NCBI GenBank assembly: GCA_037127315.1 | Contig: JBBBDQ010001270.1 | Coordinates: 1,153,501-1,217,500 of the forward strand | Source: Ascarosepion bandense | Lineage: Eukaryota; Mollusca; Cephalopoda; Sepiida; Sepiidae | Direction: 5' to 3' | Length of the DNA: 64,000 bases | Part shown: piece after piece, positions 20,500-30,829 of the stretch | Layout of the letters: every line of letters starts with the position of its first letter | How positions within the stretch are numbered: the stretch's first letter is position 1 | Made by a program: the position numbers and the translations under genes | Notes under the pieces: model-generated | What the model saw: only the letters and a program-made list of their open reading frames with translations | Told to the model about the DNA's origin: nothing | Database searches by the model: none

Positions 20500-20540
20500 C
20501 ACAGAGACAAAGTTCCATTTATAAATAAATTTAGATTAGA
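19986..20540 (-). mobile_element. Non-autonomous Helitron
   Basis: The minus strand begins TCTAATCTAAATTTATTTAT after A and ends ctgCTAG before T, with gagcaacgccgggc close to the 3' end. It shares the leader ggaactttgtc, a TG/CA tract, ggctgaaccgattttcttg and the aggcaagatgtttgtgtg block with 25591-26281. Confidence 0.8.
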
Positions 20541-20559
20541 TATATATAGCTATCAATTT

Positions 20560-20599
20560 ATATCTATCTATCTAGAGATAGATAGATACAGAGAGACTG

Positions 20600-20644
<45 letters not shown>

Positions 20645-20716
20645 CTGAGACATAGATAGATAGATAAAGACTGTAATAGGGAGGGAGGGAGGGAGGGAGA
20701 GAGAGAGAGAGAGAGT
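20560..20716. repeat. GATA and GGGA microsatellites
   Basis: GATA repeats (20576-20665) followed by GGGA (20680-20700) and GA. Confidence 0.85.
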
Positions 20717-21016
20717 GAGCAGGGACAAAAAAGAGTACGTATGTTGTGATGGAGACCAGTACTGCGTAATGTTTATCCTTTTCGCGTCTTGCGCGATCTC
20801 CGGACAATCACCATGCAGTGTTGATTTCTTTGTCCATACTTTCTATATCTATAAATACACAATCTCCAAGTTTGGGCACTCTCCCCTAATCAATACACCA
20901 AAATTTTGACAATACACACATACATACATACGTACATAGACATACAAACAAACAAAACCATTCTTCCACGCACTCGCACTCACCCATATACATATGTGTC
21001 TGTATATATAAACATT

Positions 21017-21017
<1 letters not shown>

Positions 21018-21047
<30 letters not shown>
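21018..21047. repeat. TAA microsatellite
   Basis: About nine TAA units immediately upstream of the Penelope-like fragment. Confidence 0.85.
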
Positions 21048-21050
<3 letters not shown>

Positions 21051-21066
21051 TCCCTTAAATAAAATT

Positions 21067-21618
21067 TTTAATAGATTCACCCTAAAAATTAGTTATTCTT
21101 GCACCTCAAATATAGATAATATAATTAATTCCCACAATAAACAAATTTTAATGAACCTAAATAATATGGAAGCTAAATCCGGAATTGTCGATAAATGCAA
21201 TTGTTATTCTGTGGATGCCTGCCCGGTGCAAGGCAAATGTAAATCCACCCATGTAATTTATGAAGCCCGCATTTCTCCATCTAATAACAAGGACAATTAC
21301 CGGACCTATATTGGCATGTCCGCGGGCTCTTTCAAACAGAGGCTTTACAATCACAAGTACTCGTTTTCGAACCCTAAACAGAGATTCCAGACGGCACTAT
21401 CACGTAGGTTCTGGGAAATGAAGGAGGAAGGGCAGGACCCTATAATCAGCTGGAAATTAATAGGCTCAGCTTGTACTCCTAAAAGTTTTCGTGATAGGTG
21501 TCGTCTGTGTTTATTGGAGAAGATTCTGATTTTGAAGTATCCTCATCAGGACTTACTTTTGAACCTTAGGAGGGAATTTATAAACAAGTGCCGCCATAGG
21601 GCGGATTTTAAAATTTAA
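21067..21618 (+). pseudogene. Penelope-like element, C-terminal GIY-YIG endonuclease (family 2), frame intact
   Basis: Open without a stop from about 21067 (KIFNRFTLKISYSCTSNIDN) through the first Met at 21151 to TAA at 21616-21618. The Cys-rich linker CNCYSVDACPVQGKC precedes VIYEARI and YRTYIGMSAGSFKQRLYNHK, matching the GIY-YIG core with its catalytic Arg. LCLLEKILIL supplies the late Glu, and RREFINKCRHRADFKI is the usual end. Such domains lie downstream of the reverse transcriptase in Penelope-like elements and nick target DNA. The reverse transcriptase is absent, so this is a 5'-truncated insertion. The start at 21151 is probably not biological. Confidence 0.85.
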
Positions 21619-21793
21619 CTTCTAATTTTTAATTTTTAAATTCTAAATTTTTCTATAATTTTTTTAAATTTTTATAAAAGTTTTTTTTAATTTTAATTTT
21701 AAAAATTTTTTTTTTTTATGTATATGTGTATGTTTGTGTATGGATGTGCATATTTGTATATATATGTATATATATGTATTATATATATATACA

Positions 21794-21929
21794 TACCGCC
21801 ATTATCTGCAATGTTATTCGTCCATGCCTGAATGCATGGCCAGCAGTAAAAAGGGCAGCCCAAAATGCTAAATACAGGTCGGGGATACCAGAATCAAGCA
21901 GGTACAAAAATTTAAATAACCTGGGAAGA
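21794..21929 (+). mobile_element. LINE family B fragment with a chimeric leader
   Basis: Nearly the same as the start of the copy at 26357. Both begin taccgccattatctgcaatg, then enter LINE B at ggccagcagtaaaaagggca, and both share an extra A in taaataacctggg. This copy stops at gggaag, so it lacks the LINE 3' end. Confidence 0.8.
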
Positions 21930-22480
21930 AAAACGTTTTTGTAAATATTACAGACGCTGGACAAATTCAAAAACCTAATCCCCAAAACGTTGAAGTATTA
22001 GAAAAAGGCCTTTACTTAATAAGGCATAATTATTAATAAAAGGGAATAAAAAAGATATAGGATTTAAAATAAAATTATTTTTTAAAAAATTAGGTCATTT
22101 GAAATTAAACTAAATAAAGACAACACTAGGTAAAAAAAAAAATTAATTACAATTATACATACCTATAGAAGTACACACATACATACATATATATATATAC
22201 ACACACAATTCTACGAATAAGAATACATATATACATACACATACACACACATACATTCAATTTATTACACACTTATATACATATACATGCGCATACACAC
22301 ATATATATGTGTGTACACACCTATATACAAAAAATTCATATACACATAATATACATGTGTACACATACATGCACACATATACACACACACGCACATATAT
22401 ATATATATATATATACATATTCCATATGCACTCACACACATATATATTAATGAATATTATGAAAAGGAGCATTTAAATAG
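21930..22480. other. AT-rich stretch with CA/TA microsatellites
   Basis: No gene seen. Interrupted TA/CA repeats at 22168-22270, 22290-22420 and nearby. Confidence 0.5.
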
Positions 22481-22525
22481 CTAAAAAATTTTTTTCAAAA
22501 TTACATATAGCCCACATACATAAAT

Positions 22526-22527
<2 letters not shown>

Positions 22528-22577
<50 letters not shown>
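22528..22577. repeat. CA/TA microsatellite
   Basis: CA run changing to a TA run. Confidence 0.85.
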
Positions 22578-22579
<2 letters not shown>

Positions 22580-22724
22580 CTTTCGTTTCTTTCTTTTTCC
22601 CTCCCTTTCTTCTTTTATCTCTCTTACCACCTTTTTTCCGTGTTACTTAAACTTACGTCGATTTAACACGGCTGTCTGTTAATTTTTAGTTACATTCTCC
22701 CTTTTTTTTGCGAACCCAGACGAT

Positions 22725-22850
22725 GTCAATTTTTTCTTTTCTTATTTATTTGATTTTATTCTATCTTTTTCTTTTTCTTTTTCGTTTTCTTTTTCTTTTT
22801 CTTTTTCTTTCCCTTTATTTTTATTTTTATTTTATTTTATTTTTTAATTT
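22725..22850. repeat. Pyrimidine-rich TTTTTC/TTTTA repeat
   Basis: tttttctttttc units followed by ttttattttatt. Confidence 0.75.
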
Positions 22851-22992
22851 CTTTGCAATCTATTTAAAAAGGAAAAAGTAGACTAATTTTTCTCCAGTTT
22901 CTGAAAGGATTTTTCTGTTGCTGAGGTGATGTGTCGTCCCCCGTGGGGATCTTCATATCGAAATGGCCATTCAACATCTTTGAATTAATCCT

Positions 22993-23027
<35 letters not shown>

Positions 23028-23028
<1 letters not shown>

Positions 23029-23170
23029 TGAGTTCTTTCGGTGACTGCCGTGTGTATACAACGCTAATATATGACACGCAAAAAATTCCCATCTCTCATT
23101 CCATAGCTTAGCTAGTAGACACTCCGACTGACAACTAAATCGGTCGAGTTTCGATCCCGGACCAGAATAA
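23028..23170 (+). mobile_element. tRNA-like SINE, third family (D)
   Basis: A leader gttctttcggtgactgccgt is followed by A-box-like tagcttagctagtag and B-box gagtttcgatcccgg. The same order occurs at 54855-55020. The SINE calling rests on the boxes and the recurrence. Confidence 0.5.
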
Positions 23171-23261
23171 GTAGATGTCAAGCCGCATGGATGAACTGTG
23201 ATACAGCGCAGCACGCTTGTATGTGGGAATATTAATTTTTTGTCATCTATCTTTTCGAATT

Positions 23262-23695
23262 CTTCAATACGGCTGTGAATGCTGGACAATATCATCGAAA
23301 ATGAGGACAAAACTGGAAGCGACCGAAATGTGGTTCTACAGAAGGATGCTATGGATATCGTGGACTGAGCATACAAGCAACGACGAGGTGTTAGAAAGAA
23401 TGGCAACAAAAAGGAAATTGATGCTGAGCATCAGGAAGAGACAACTGAAGTTCCTGGGACATGCAATGAGGAAGGAGAGCCTGGAGAACCTGATACTGAC
23501 TGGACAGATAGAAGGAAGGAGAGACAGAGGAAGGCAGCGGATAACATATTTGCAGGGACTGATCAGGTGGATGACGGAACGGGGTTGCCAGGAGCAACAG
23601 GAGCAAACATACTAAGAGCCACAAGGGATAGGGAGACGTGGAGAGCCATGATCGCCTACGTTCTGAAGGGACAGGGCACATAGAAGAAGAAGAAG
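23262..23695 (+). pseudogene. LINE family B, C-terminal end with GAA tail
   Basis: QYGCECWTISSKMRTKLEAT, then MWFYRRMLWISWTEHTSNDE, KRQLKFLGHAMRKESLENL, LTGQIEGRRDRGRQ and LIRWMTERG; the final part is in another frame. It ends tgaagggacagggcacat followed by five GAA units, the family-typical tail. Confidence 0.85.
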
Positions 23696-23875
23696 AAGAT
23701 CTTTTCGAATGTTATATAATTATTCTAATAATTTTATCAAAATAAATTTATTCAGCATTGTATTTTGGAATTATATAATTTACCTTTATTTCCTCATTTT
23801 TCCTTGATAAAATATTCTATGAAGCTTTAAAATAAAAAGTTTTCTTACATTTAGACTTTTTCTTAACATCGTCCT

Positions 23876-23929
23876 GATCTTTATGCTCGCTACGGTATAG
23901 ATATATATACCGTAGCGAGCATAAAGATC
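23876..23929. repeat. Perfect palindrome with 24-bp arms
   Basis: Arms gatctttatgctcgctacgg plus tata (23876-23899) and its exact complement (23906-23929), separated by gatata. It may be a small foldback element or a recent inversion. Confidence 0.9.
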
Positions 23930-24119
23930 TGTTTAAAGATCTCCGCAGACAGATCTGTTTTGCTGTATGGTTAGACTCCGATTGCTTTTAACCCAGGAAT
24001 GAAACCCGACCAAATTGGCGTCAGTCGGTTATTCTATCTTTGGGCTATGGGCCCTCGGTAGAAGATAGCTGACTTTTTAGCGTGTATATTATTATTATAC
24101 ACTCCCAATAGCCAGAGTA

Positions 24120-24557
24120 CTTTAAATTTTGAACAGGTTAAGAGGCTCATCCCTTTTTCCCTGTTTAGGATATGGTTTCCGGCTTTCTCTTTTCCAATCT
24201 TCTCATTTTGTTTCTTTTTTCAATTGGAGTAGATAGATCTATCTATCGCCCGGTTCACACTCCACCCATGTCTATTGAACAGGTTAAGAGGCTCATTCCT
24301 TGTTCCCTGTTTAGGATATGGTTTCCGGCTTTCTTTTTTCCAATCTTCTCACTTTGTTTCTTTTTTTCAATAGGAGTAGATAGATCTATCTATCGCCCGG
24401 TTCACACTCCACCCATGTCTATTGAACAGGTTAAGAGGCTCATCCCTTGTTCCCTGTTTAGGATATGGTTTCCGGCTTTCTCTTTTCCGATCTTTTCACT
24501 ATTACGTAGCCCCCTGCACATCAGTGGCATTACCGCCTTGCTCGGCGTGATACGATT
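24120..24557 (+). mobile_element. LINE family A 3' UTR with a 146-bp tandem repeat
   Basis: Units begin at gaacaggttaagaggctcat (24131, 24277, 24424), about 2.5 copies of 146-147 bp. It ends with gtagccccctgcacatcagt, then gcttgctcggcgtgatacga and an A-run, the LINE A 3' terminus. No LINE coding sequence is present. A related, single- or double-unit version occurs at 36532-36860 and 60012-60315. Confidence 0.75.
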
Positions 24558-24687
24558 AAAAAAAAAATTCATTACTGAATGAGCGATGCGTACATGCCGG
24601 AGTAGCTAATCATTATACACGCCAAATAGCTGAGAGTGTTCTAATTCATTGCTGAATGAACGATGCGTATATGCTAGAGTAGCTACT

Positions 24688-24760
<73 letters not shown>
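24688..24760. repeat. TA/TG microsatellite
   Basis: TA run followed by a TG run. Just upstream, attactgaatgagcgatgcg and its near-copy (about 80 bp apart) form a short tandem duplication. Confidence 0.85.
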
Positions 24761-24904
24761 GAGAGAAAGAGAGTGGAGAGGAAAATTAGTATGATTCTTT
24801 AAACTGATTGATCGATTTGCTATTATTAAATAACATTTCAAAATCGTAACATTGGTGGGTTTTAAGTTTCCAGTCGAATAATCGAAACGGCTCTGTTGCG
24901 TCAA

Positions 24905-25590
24905 GAGATATTGCTCTGTTTCAAAATCAGTATTAATTTGGGAACTACCCTTTAGCTAAACTCATACCTTGAATCATGTCGGGAGAAAGGAAACCTATCG
25001 CGTCAGCTGCATAATAATGTTAAGGACTTATTCTCCAGTTCGCATTTTCGCACAAGCAGGAGAAAGAAAGAAAAAAAAGATGAAAAATTCGTGGGAAAAC
25101 AGAATTATGAACACCTAGAGTTCATTAAGAACTGAGATTTCAATCGCTCCCACCACCTATCGCTAACCGACAAGTGTCTTACTCAACTCCCGAAAGGGAA
25201 CACTGATTTATTGCCAATGGAGAAGAGGAGACGCGCTGTGTCATTGAGTATCGACATATTTTAGTAAGCCTTATAAATGAGAAAATCGGGAGCGGGTGCG
25301 AAAACGGTGGGGACGATTGATATAAGGTAGAGGAGGCGAAGAGATGAGGGGGCTAAGAAATTTGAATGAGTTCAATGCTGGTGGGGATGAAGAGTAGGAA
25401 GAAGACTGTTGGAGATTCAAGAGAACTTTCTAAAATAATGCATTCCATTCTGGTCAGACCCCGCCAAAGTCTGAATTCCGAAAGTTGTTTGTCAAAACAT
25501 GCAGGCCTTAGTCACGTGGAAAGATTGGCGAAACACTATTTCCTATTCATGATAAAAGTCAGTAGGTGCATGTGTACGAAAAATACCGTA
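24905..25590. other. Unassigned stretch
   Basis: About 690 bp of mixed composition without a recognised repeat or gene. The 104-codon frame at 25366 has no motif that I can name and runs into the Helitron. Confidence 0.3.
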
Positions 25591-26281
25591 TCTAAACTTA
25601 TTTATAAATGGAACTTTGTCTGTGTGTGTGTGTGTCTGTGTGTGTGTGTATCCGTTACCTATAAACTCCGAAACGGCTGAACCGATTTTCTTGAAAATTT
25701 ACACACTTGTACTATAAGCGTCTGCGAGTGTTCTTAGCTAGGTTTTGTGTCGAGGTACCCCCGATAAATAATCGAAAAAATTGTGGTCCGATTTTAATCA
25801 AATTTGATACACTCATAGACAAAGACATAAGAAACGATATTCAGAAGTTTCAAGGTTGCAGTTCTTACAATAGTGCAGAAAATCGATAATATATATATAT
25901 ATATAAGGCAAGATGTTTGTGTGTGTCTGTTTATCTGCTTGTATGTCTGTATTTCTTTCAGCCCTTTTATTTTAGTTTTTGCTTCGGGTTTGGCTCTAAG
26001 TAGGTATACTTGTAGTTCTTAGTCTCAGCCATGATACCATTTAATCAGAGGACTTATTTAGCCTTCAAAATTCAGTTTATCACGAAAAAAACTTGATATC
26101 GATACCAGGAAATCAAAATTTCACTTACATCCATTCATTTTCTTTCAGTCTACGGTTTCCCTTTAACTGGAAACAACTATTGCTTTTTAGTCTTTCGTGC
26201 CAACGTCCAAAGAGTCTGAGCTCCAGGACCATGGATTAGTTTTAAAGCTTTCATTACACATGAGCCGGGCTATACTGCTAG
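25591..26281 (+). mobile_element. Non-autonomous Helitron
   Basis: 691 bp, begins TCTAAACTTATTTATAAATG after A (25590) and ends tatactgCTAG before T (26282). Same family as 19986-20540. The 3' GC-rich motif is reduced to gagccgggc. No coding sequence. Confidence 0.85.
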
Positions 26282-26356
26282 TTTATAATAATCGTTCACT
26301 TTGAATAAGCACTCCCCATTTAGATGTATTTTTAAAAAAGACACCTCCTCCTAAAT

Positions 26357-27076
26357 AAATGCCTACCGCCATTATCTGCAATGTTATTCGTCCTGGCCTG
26401 AATGCATGGCCAGCAGTAAAAAGGGCAGCCCAAAATGCTAAATACAGGTCGGGGATACCAGAATCAAGCAGGTACAAAAATTTAAATAACCTGGGAAGCG
26501 TTACAACAGAAGATGGAAAGTGCGACACAGAAATCCGAAGGCGAATTGGCATGGCGAAAGAACCATTCCAGAGGTTGAGTAAGGTATTAAGAAACAAGAC
26601 AATTTCGCTAGAAACTAGAAAGAGAGTACTGGATTGCTACGTGCTGTCCGTCCTTCAATATGGCAGTGAATGCTGGACAATACCAACAAAGATGAAGAAA
26701 AAGCTTGAAGCAACTGAAATATGATTCTACAGAAGGATGCTGCGAATCTCATGGATCAAGCATGGGAGCAATGATGAGGTCTTGGAAATGATGGAAACAA
26801 AAAAGAAATTAATACTGAGCATCAGAAAGAGACATCTGAAGTTCCTAGGACACGCAATGAGGAAAGAGGGCCTGGAGAACCTGATACTAACAAAACAGAT
26901 AGAGGGAAAAAGAGACAGGGGAAAGCAACGGATAACATATTTGAAGGACCTAATCAGGTGGATGACAGAACGAGGATTGCACGTTGCAACAGGAGAAGGC
27001 GTGCTCAGAGCCAACAGGGATAGAGAAACGTGGAAAGCCATGATCGCCTACGTCCTGAAGAAGAAGAAGAAGAATA
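26357..27076 (+). pseudogene. LINE family B, long 3' copy with one main stop
   Basis: Chimeric leader, then NNLGSVTTEDGKCDTEIRRR, RLSKVLRNKTISLETRKRVL and LQYGSECWTIPTKMKKKLEA, with a TGA where other copies have Trp in MWFYRR (26722-26724). After the stop: MLRISWIKHGSNDEVLEMME, RKRHLKFLGHAMRKEGLENL, LTKQIEGKRDRGKQ, LIRWMTERGLHVATG and RETWKAMIAYVLK. It then has a GAA tail (27057-27075). The sequence after the tail is not LINE, so the last 30 codons of the open frame are incidental. Confidence 0.88.
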
Positions 27077-27079
27077 AAG

Positions 27080-27660
27080 ATCTATATCTTCAATTATTTT
27101 ACCCCAAGAAAGGCAATAATATCGCTACGACACAGGAGTTTACTGATATTAAAAGAGAATGAGAAGGCTTGGTGAAGAGAAAGGAAAATAAAAGAAAAGA
27201 TTTCAGAAAAAAAATTAATTTTATGAAAAAAACAAAAACCAGAATTGAGTTCCATTGGTGAGAAGTATGAGAGAAGAAACTATTAGAATAGATATTACGG
27301 TTACATCTACACTACCGGCCATAATTATTAAACCACCCCAGTGTTTTAAAAAATTGAGATATTTCATACTACTTTTTAGTACTTATTGCCAAGTGTATAA
27401 TTGTAAATGAAAATTGAATGGTTCTTTTGTTAATATTGCACAATAACATGTGCATCAAATGAATTTATAAATATTTAATAATTACCTATATTGTATTTTT
27501 GTCAATGAAAGAATGAAGAAAATTTAGGGTGATTCGGACGAGTTCATCGTTGCTTCATTGTCTTGTAAAATCTTGCAAAGTAATGATAATTCATCACTGC
27601 TGTAGTCTGGCATTGAAATCACAACTAACACAAGAGTCAAGTCAGGAACTAATCAACGTC
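27080..27660. other. AT-rich stretch with a possible Tc1-type terminus
   Basis: cactaccggccataattatt at 27311 follows TA and resembles Tc1-type inverted ends. No partner end was found in the window. Confidence 0.35.
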
Positions 27661-27679
27661 TACATCCATTGTGCCATGT

Positions 27680-28272
27680 GCTCTTACGCAAGGAATGAGG
27701 AGGAAGAAGAAGGACAGGATGAAGAAGAAGAAGAAGAAAAAGAAGAGGAAGTAGCAAAAAGAAGAGGAGGAGGAGAAGAAGAAGAAGAAGAAGAAGAAGA
27801 AGGAGGAGGAGGAGGACAGGATGAGGAGAAGAAGAAGAAAAGAAGAGGAGAGATGGAGGAGAAAAGAAAAAAGAAGTAGAAACGAAGAAAAAGGAGGAGG
27901 AGAAGAAAACAGAAGTAGGAGAAAAGGAGGAGGAGAAGAGAAAAAAAGAAGGAGAGAGAAGGAGACAAAGAAAAAGGAGGAGAAGAAGAAAAAATAGAAG
28001 AAGAAGAAAAAGTAGAAGGAGGTGGAGGAGGAGGAGGACAGGATGAGAAGAAGAAAAGTAGAAAAAGAAGAAGAAGAAGAAGGATGAAGAGAAGAGGAGG
28101 AGGAGAAAAGAAAGTAAAAGAAGTAGAAACGAAAAAAGAAGAAGAAGAAAGAAGAAGGAAGAGAAGAGGGGGAGGAGAAGAGAAGGGGACAAAGAGGAAG
28201 GACAGGATGAGGATAAGAAAAAGTAGAAGGAGAAGAAAAAGAAGAAGAAGAAGAAGAAGAAGACAGAGGAAA
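27680..28272 (+). repeat. GAA/GGA purine tract inside a LINE C relic
   Basis: About 590 bp with almost no pyrimidine on the plus strand, built of gaagaa, ggagga and gaagtagaaa units. It passes directly into decayed LINE C coding sequence at 28273. The long acidic or basic ORFs in it are artefacts. Confidence 0.9.
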
Positions 28273-28430
28273 AATAGGCTAACAACATCACTGGCGAACT
28301 GAAAGAGCATTCGCAAAGATTCAGGCATTTGCACACAACCAAGAGTAAGCTGATCAGGTACTCAGCTGAACAATGACCCTATGACCACACCTGGTTATGA
28401 GACTCATAATGTTGATGGTTATGACTTACT
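28273..28430 (+). pseudogene. LINE family C, C-terminal end
   Basis: After the purine tract one frame reads ANNITGELKEHSQRFRHLHT, then SKLIRYSAEQ, a stop, then PYDHTW. I recall the C-terminus of a widespread invertebrate LINE with the pattern W-A-D-N-I-x-E-W-T-G followed by an arginine-rich stretch. Stops and substitutions show it is dead. Confidence 0.6.
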
Positions 28431-28509
28431 TAAATCCTTACTATTATTAAGCTTTTACATGTGCATTTTTAAATATATTTTTCTCAATTATTATATTAAT
28501 ATGTAATAT

Positions 28510-28595
28510 TTCAGAGGAGGGAGGGGTCAGTCTATTGCATAAAGGAAAAAAAGAAAGATTAGTCCCCGACTTTATATCCAGTAAAAAAATTAGGA
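28510..28595. repeat. HP palindromic repeat, diverged
   Basis: ggggtcagtctattgc on one side and gattagtccccgactttata on the other, matching the HP family in layout. Confidence 0.5.
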
Positions 28596-28835
28596 CGTAT
28601 TTTCTTAGAAAAATTTTTTTATTAGGAATAAAATACTACAGAATCATCTTAAGGATCATCTACAGGGACAGCGGCACAAATGAAGCAGTGTGGATAATAT
28701 CACTAAAAAAAACAGGCTCATTGGAAGACCTCATAACACCACCATCAAAGAAAGAAACTTGAAATGGTATGAATACGTCATGAAAGCCAACAAATATCGC
28801 ATTACCATCCTGCAAGATACCACCTTAGGCAAGAG

Positions 28836-28837
<2 letters not shown>

Positions 28838-28864
<27 letters not shown>
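28838..28864. repeat. TAA microsatellite
   Basis: Nine TAA units leading straight into the second GAA tract. Confidence 0.85.
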
Positions 28865-28867
<3 letters not shown>

Positions 28868-29650
28868 GAAGAAGAAGAAGAAGAAGGAGGAGGAGGACAG
28901 GATGAGGAGAAGAAATGGTAGAAGAAGGAGAAAGATGACTAGAAGAGGAGAAAAGAAAGAAAAAGATGTAGAAACAAAGAAGAAGAATAAGAAGGGGGAG
29001 GAGAAGAAGAAAGAGAAGGAAGAGAAAAGGAGAAGGAGAAGAGAAAGAAAAAGAAAAAGGGAAAGGGACGAAGAAGAAGAAGAAGAAGAAGAAGAAGAAG
29101 ATGAGGAGAAGAAAAAGTACAAGAAGAAGAATAAAAAGGATGAGGAGGACAGGATGGGGAGGAGAAGAAATAAAAAGAAAGAAATATGAAGAAGAAGAAG
29201 AAGAAGGAGAAGAAGAAGAAGAAGAAGAAGAAGACGGAGGACAAGATGAGAAAAAGAAAAGTAAAAGAAGACGAAAAAGAAGAAGGATGAAGAGAAATGG
29301 AAGATGAGAAAAGAAAGAAAAAGAAGTAGAAACGAAGAAGAAGAAAAAAGTAGAAACGAAGAAGAAGAAGAAGAAGAAGAAGAAATAAGAGGAGGCGGAG
29401 AAATAAAAGAAAAAGAAGAAGAAGAAAAGACTGACAAAGAAGAAGAAGGGCAGGATAAATAGAAGAAAAAGTAAAGAAAAAGAAGAAAAAGGAGGAGGAG
29501 GAGGACAAGAGGAGGATAAGAAATAAGAAGAAGAAGAAGAAGGAGGAGGAGAGGGAGGAGGGAAAGACGAGGAGAAGAAAAAGTAGAAGAAGGAGAAGAA
29601 GAAGGAAGAGGAGGACAAGAAGAAGAAGAAGAAGAAGAAGAAGAAAACAA
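28865..29650 (+). repeat. GAA/GGA purine tract inside a second LINE C relic
   Basis: About 790 bp of gaagaagaag with gga and gaaacg interruptions. Same junction with LINE C sequence on its 3' side as at 28272. Confidence 0.9.
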
Positions 29651-29810
29651 GAAAAATGGGCTAACACTATCGCTGAATAAACTGGAAGAGAATTCACAAA
29701 GATTCAAACATTTGAAAAACACAAGAAGATAGCTTCTCGGGAACTTAGCCACAGAACAACCCTATGACCACACCTGGGACTGGTAACGAATAACACTAAT
29801 GACGATGATA

Positions 29811-29844
<34 letters not shown>

Positions 29845-29845
29845 C
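29651..29845 (+). pseudogene. LINE family C, C-terminal end with GAT tail
   Basis: Frame KWANTIAE, stop, TGREFTKIQTFEKH, then SRELSHRTTL and a short 3' UTR ending in a (GAT)n tract (29798-29842). A 30-bp LINE A-like terminus (ttcatttcaccccaagtaag) follows directly. Confidence 0.65.
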
Positions 29846-30012
29846 ATTTCACCCCAAGTAAGGCTACAAAGACACTAAAACGATTTCTGGGTGCGAGAAT
29901 TATTAATTCATTTTCTACGGCTTATCAACCCTTTGCCGTTAATTTAAAACCAGAAAATATTTTTAGATTATAAGATTTTCTTCTGTGATAATAGTATTTT
30001 AGAGATACAATT

Positions 30013-30090
30013 ATAACTAATTAACCCATAGATAGGGGAAGAAGCGATAGATTAATAGCTTCCTCAAGGGTGTTTGTGCGTAGGTATAGA
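30013..30090 (-). mobile_element. Hairpin SINE, body fragment
   Basis: Matches aacccataactggag...attaatacctttcccaagg of other copies with about 20 percent divergence. Confidence 0.55.
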
Positions 30091-30104
30091 CCTGACTTTT
30101 GAGA

Positions 30105-30300
30105 TGATCTCAAAGGAAGAAATCTAAAGGCGTCAAGTCGTATGATCGTGGTGACCAACTGACATCACTTTTTCCAGAGATGATGCGATCTAGAAACGTC
30201 TCACTCAATAAAGACAAATGCGTTTCTGTTTGAACGCCTATTTTAGTAATAGGCTTCAACAACTTTAACAAGTTGTTCGATTGTTAATCTTTCCATGGTT
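30105..30300 (-). pseudogene. DDE transposase fragment, mariner-related
   Basis: The minus-strand frame contains HLSLLSETFLDRIISGKSD, then WSPRSYDLTPLDFFL followed by a stop. The SPDLTPLDFFLW-type motif is common in IS630/Tc1/mariner-related transposases of invertebrates (recalled). No ends are visible. Confidence 0.55.
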
Positions 30301-30523
30301 GAAATTGCCAAAGACTGAAATTGTTAAACCTGAAAGAAATTGAAAAACATCATTTGACGCTTAAACTTAATTCGCATTTAAAATTGGTCCAAGTTATTGG
30401 GACACCGTATTTTTTCTCTTTTGACTTGAGACCATTGCTCTACTTACTGAGTGAAACCTCCATGCCGACCTATTTCAATATGGATGTTAATAGTCAAGTC
30501 TCCTATCGCTGTTGCCTCAGCAT

Positions 30524-30715
30524 TCAGTCAGTTAAGTGCCATACGTGAAGCACACTTAAGCGATCATATCTAGAAAGAGACATGACTGACTGAGCAGAAG
30601 ATTATCCCACAGTAGGTTGCCATTGCTTTCTGTGGTAGACTGGTTGCCGACCAAGGCTATAGAACCCAATCTGTCCAATTATTTGACTCATAGCTACAGG
30701 GGAAAGAGATGTATT
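30524..30715 (-). mobile_element. Hairpin SINE, truncated, first member of the second composite
   Basis: Same truncation as 8896-9065 (gaaagagatgtatta). Confidence 0.8.
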
Positions 30716-30829
30716 ATATTATTTAGTAGTAATTAGTGGAGGATCAGTTTATTACTTAATAACAATAGAAGACCGATCCCCCACTTTATGACCAGTAGAA
30801 ACCTTAATCATGATTCCAACTATTATATT
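30716..30829. repeat. HP palindromic spacer repeat
   Basis: ggaggatcagtttattac and gatcccccactttatgacc, then cagtagaaaccttaatcatg. Near-identical to 9066-9177 and in the same relation to its flanking SINEs. Confidence 0.75.

Noticed and set aside
24172..24582. 136-codon ORF with repeated peptide
   Set aside because: It lies wholly in the LINE A 3' UTR tandem units; the repeat explains the open frame.
27529..29752. Acidic and basic ORFs in the GAA tracts
   Set aside because: Products of trinucleotide repeats; only the short non-repeat 3' ends match LINE C.
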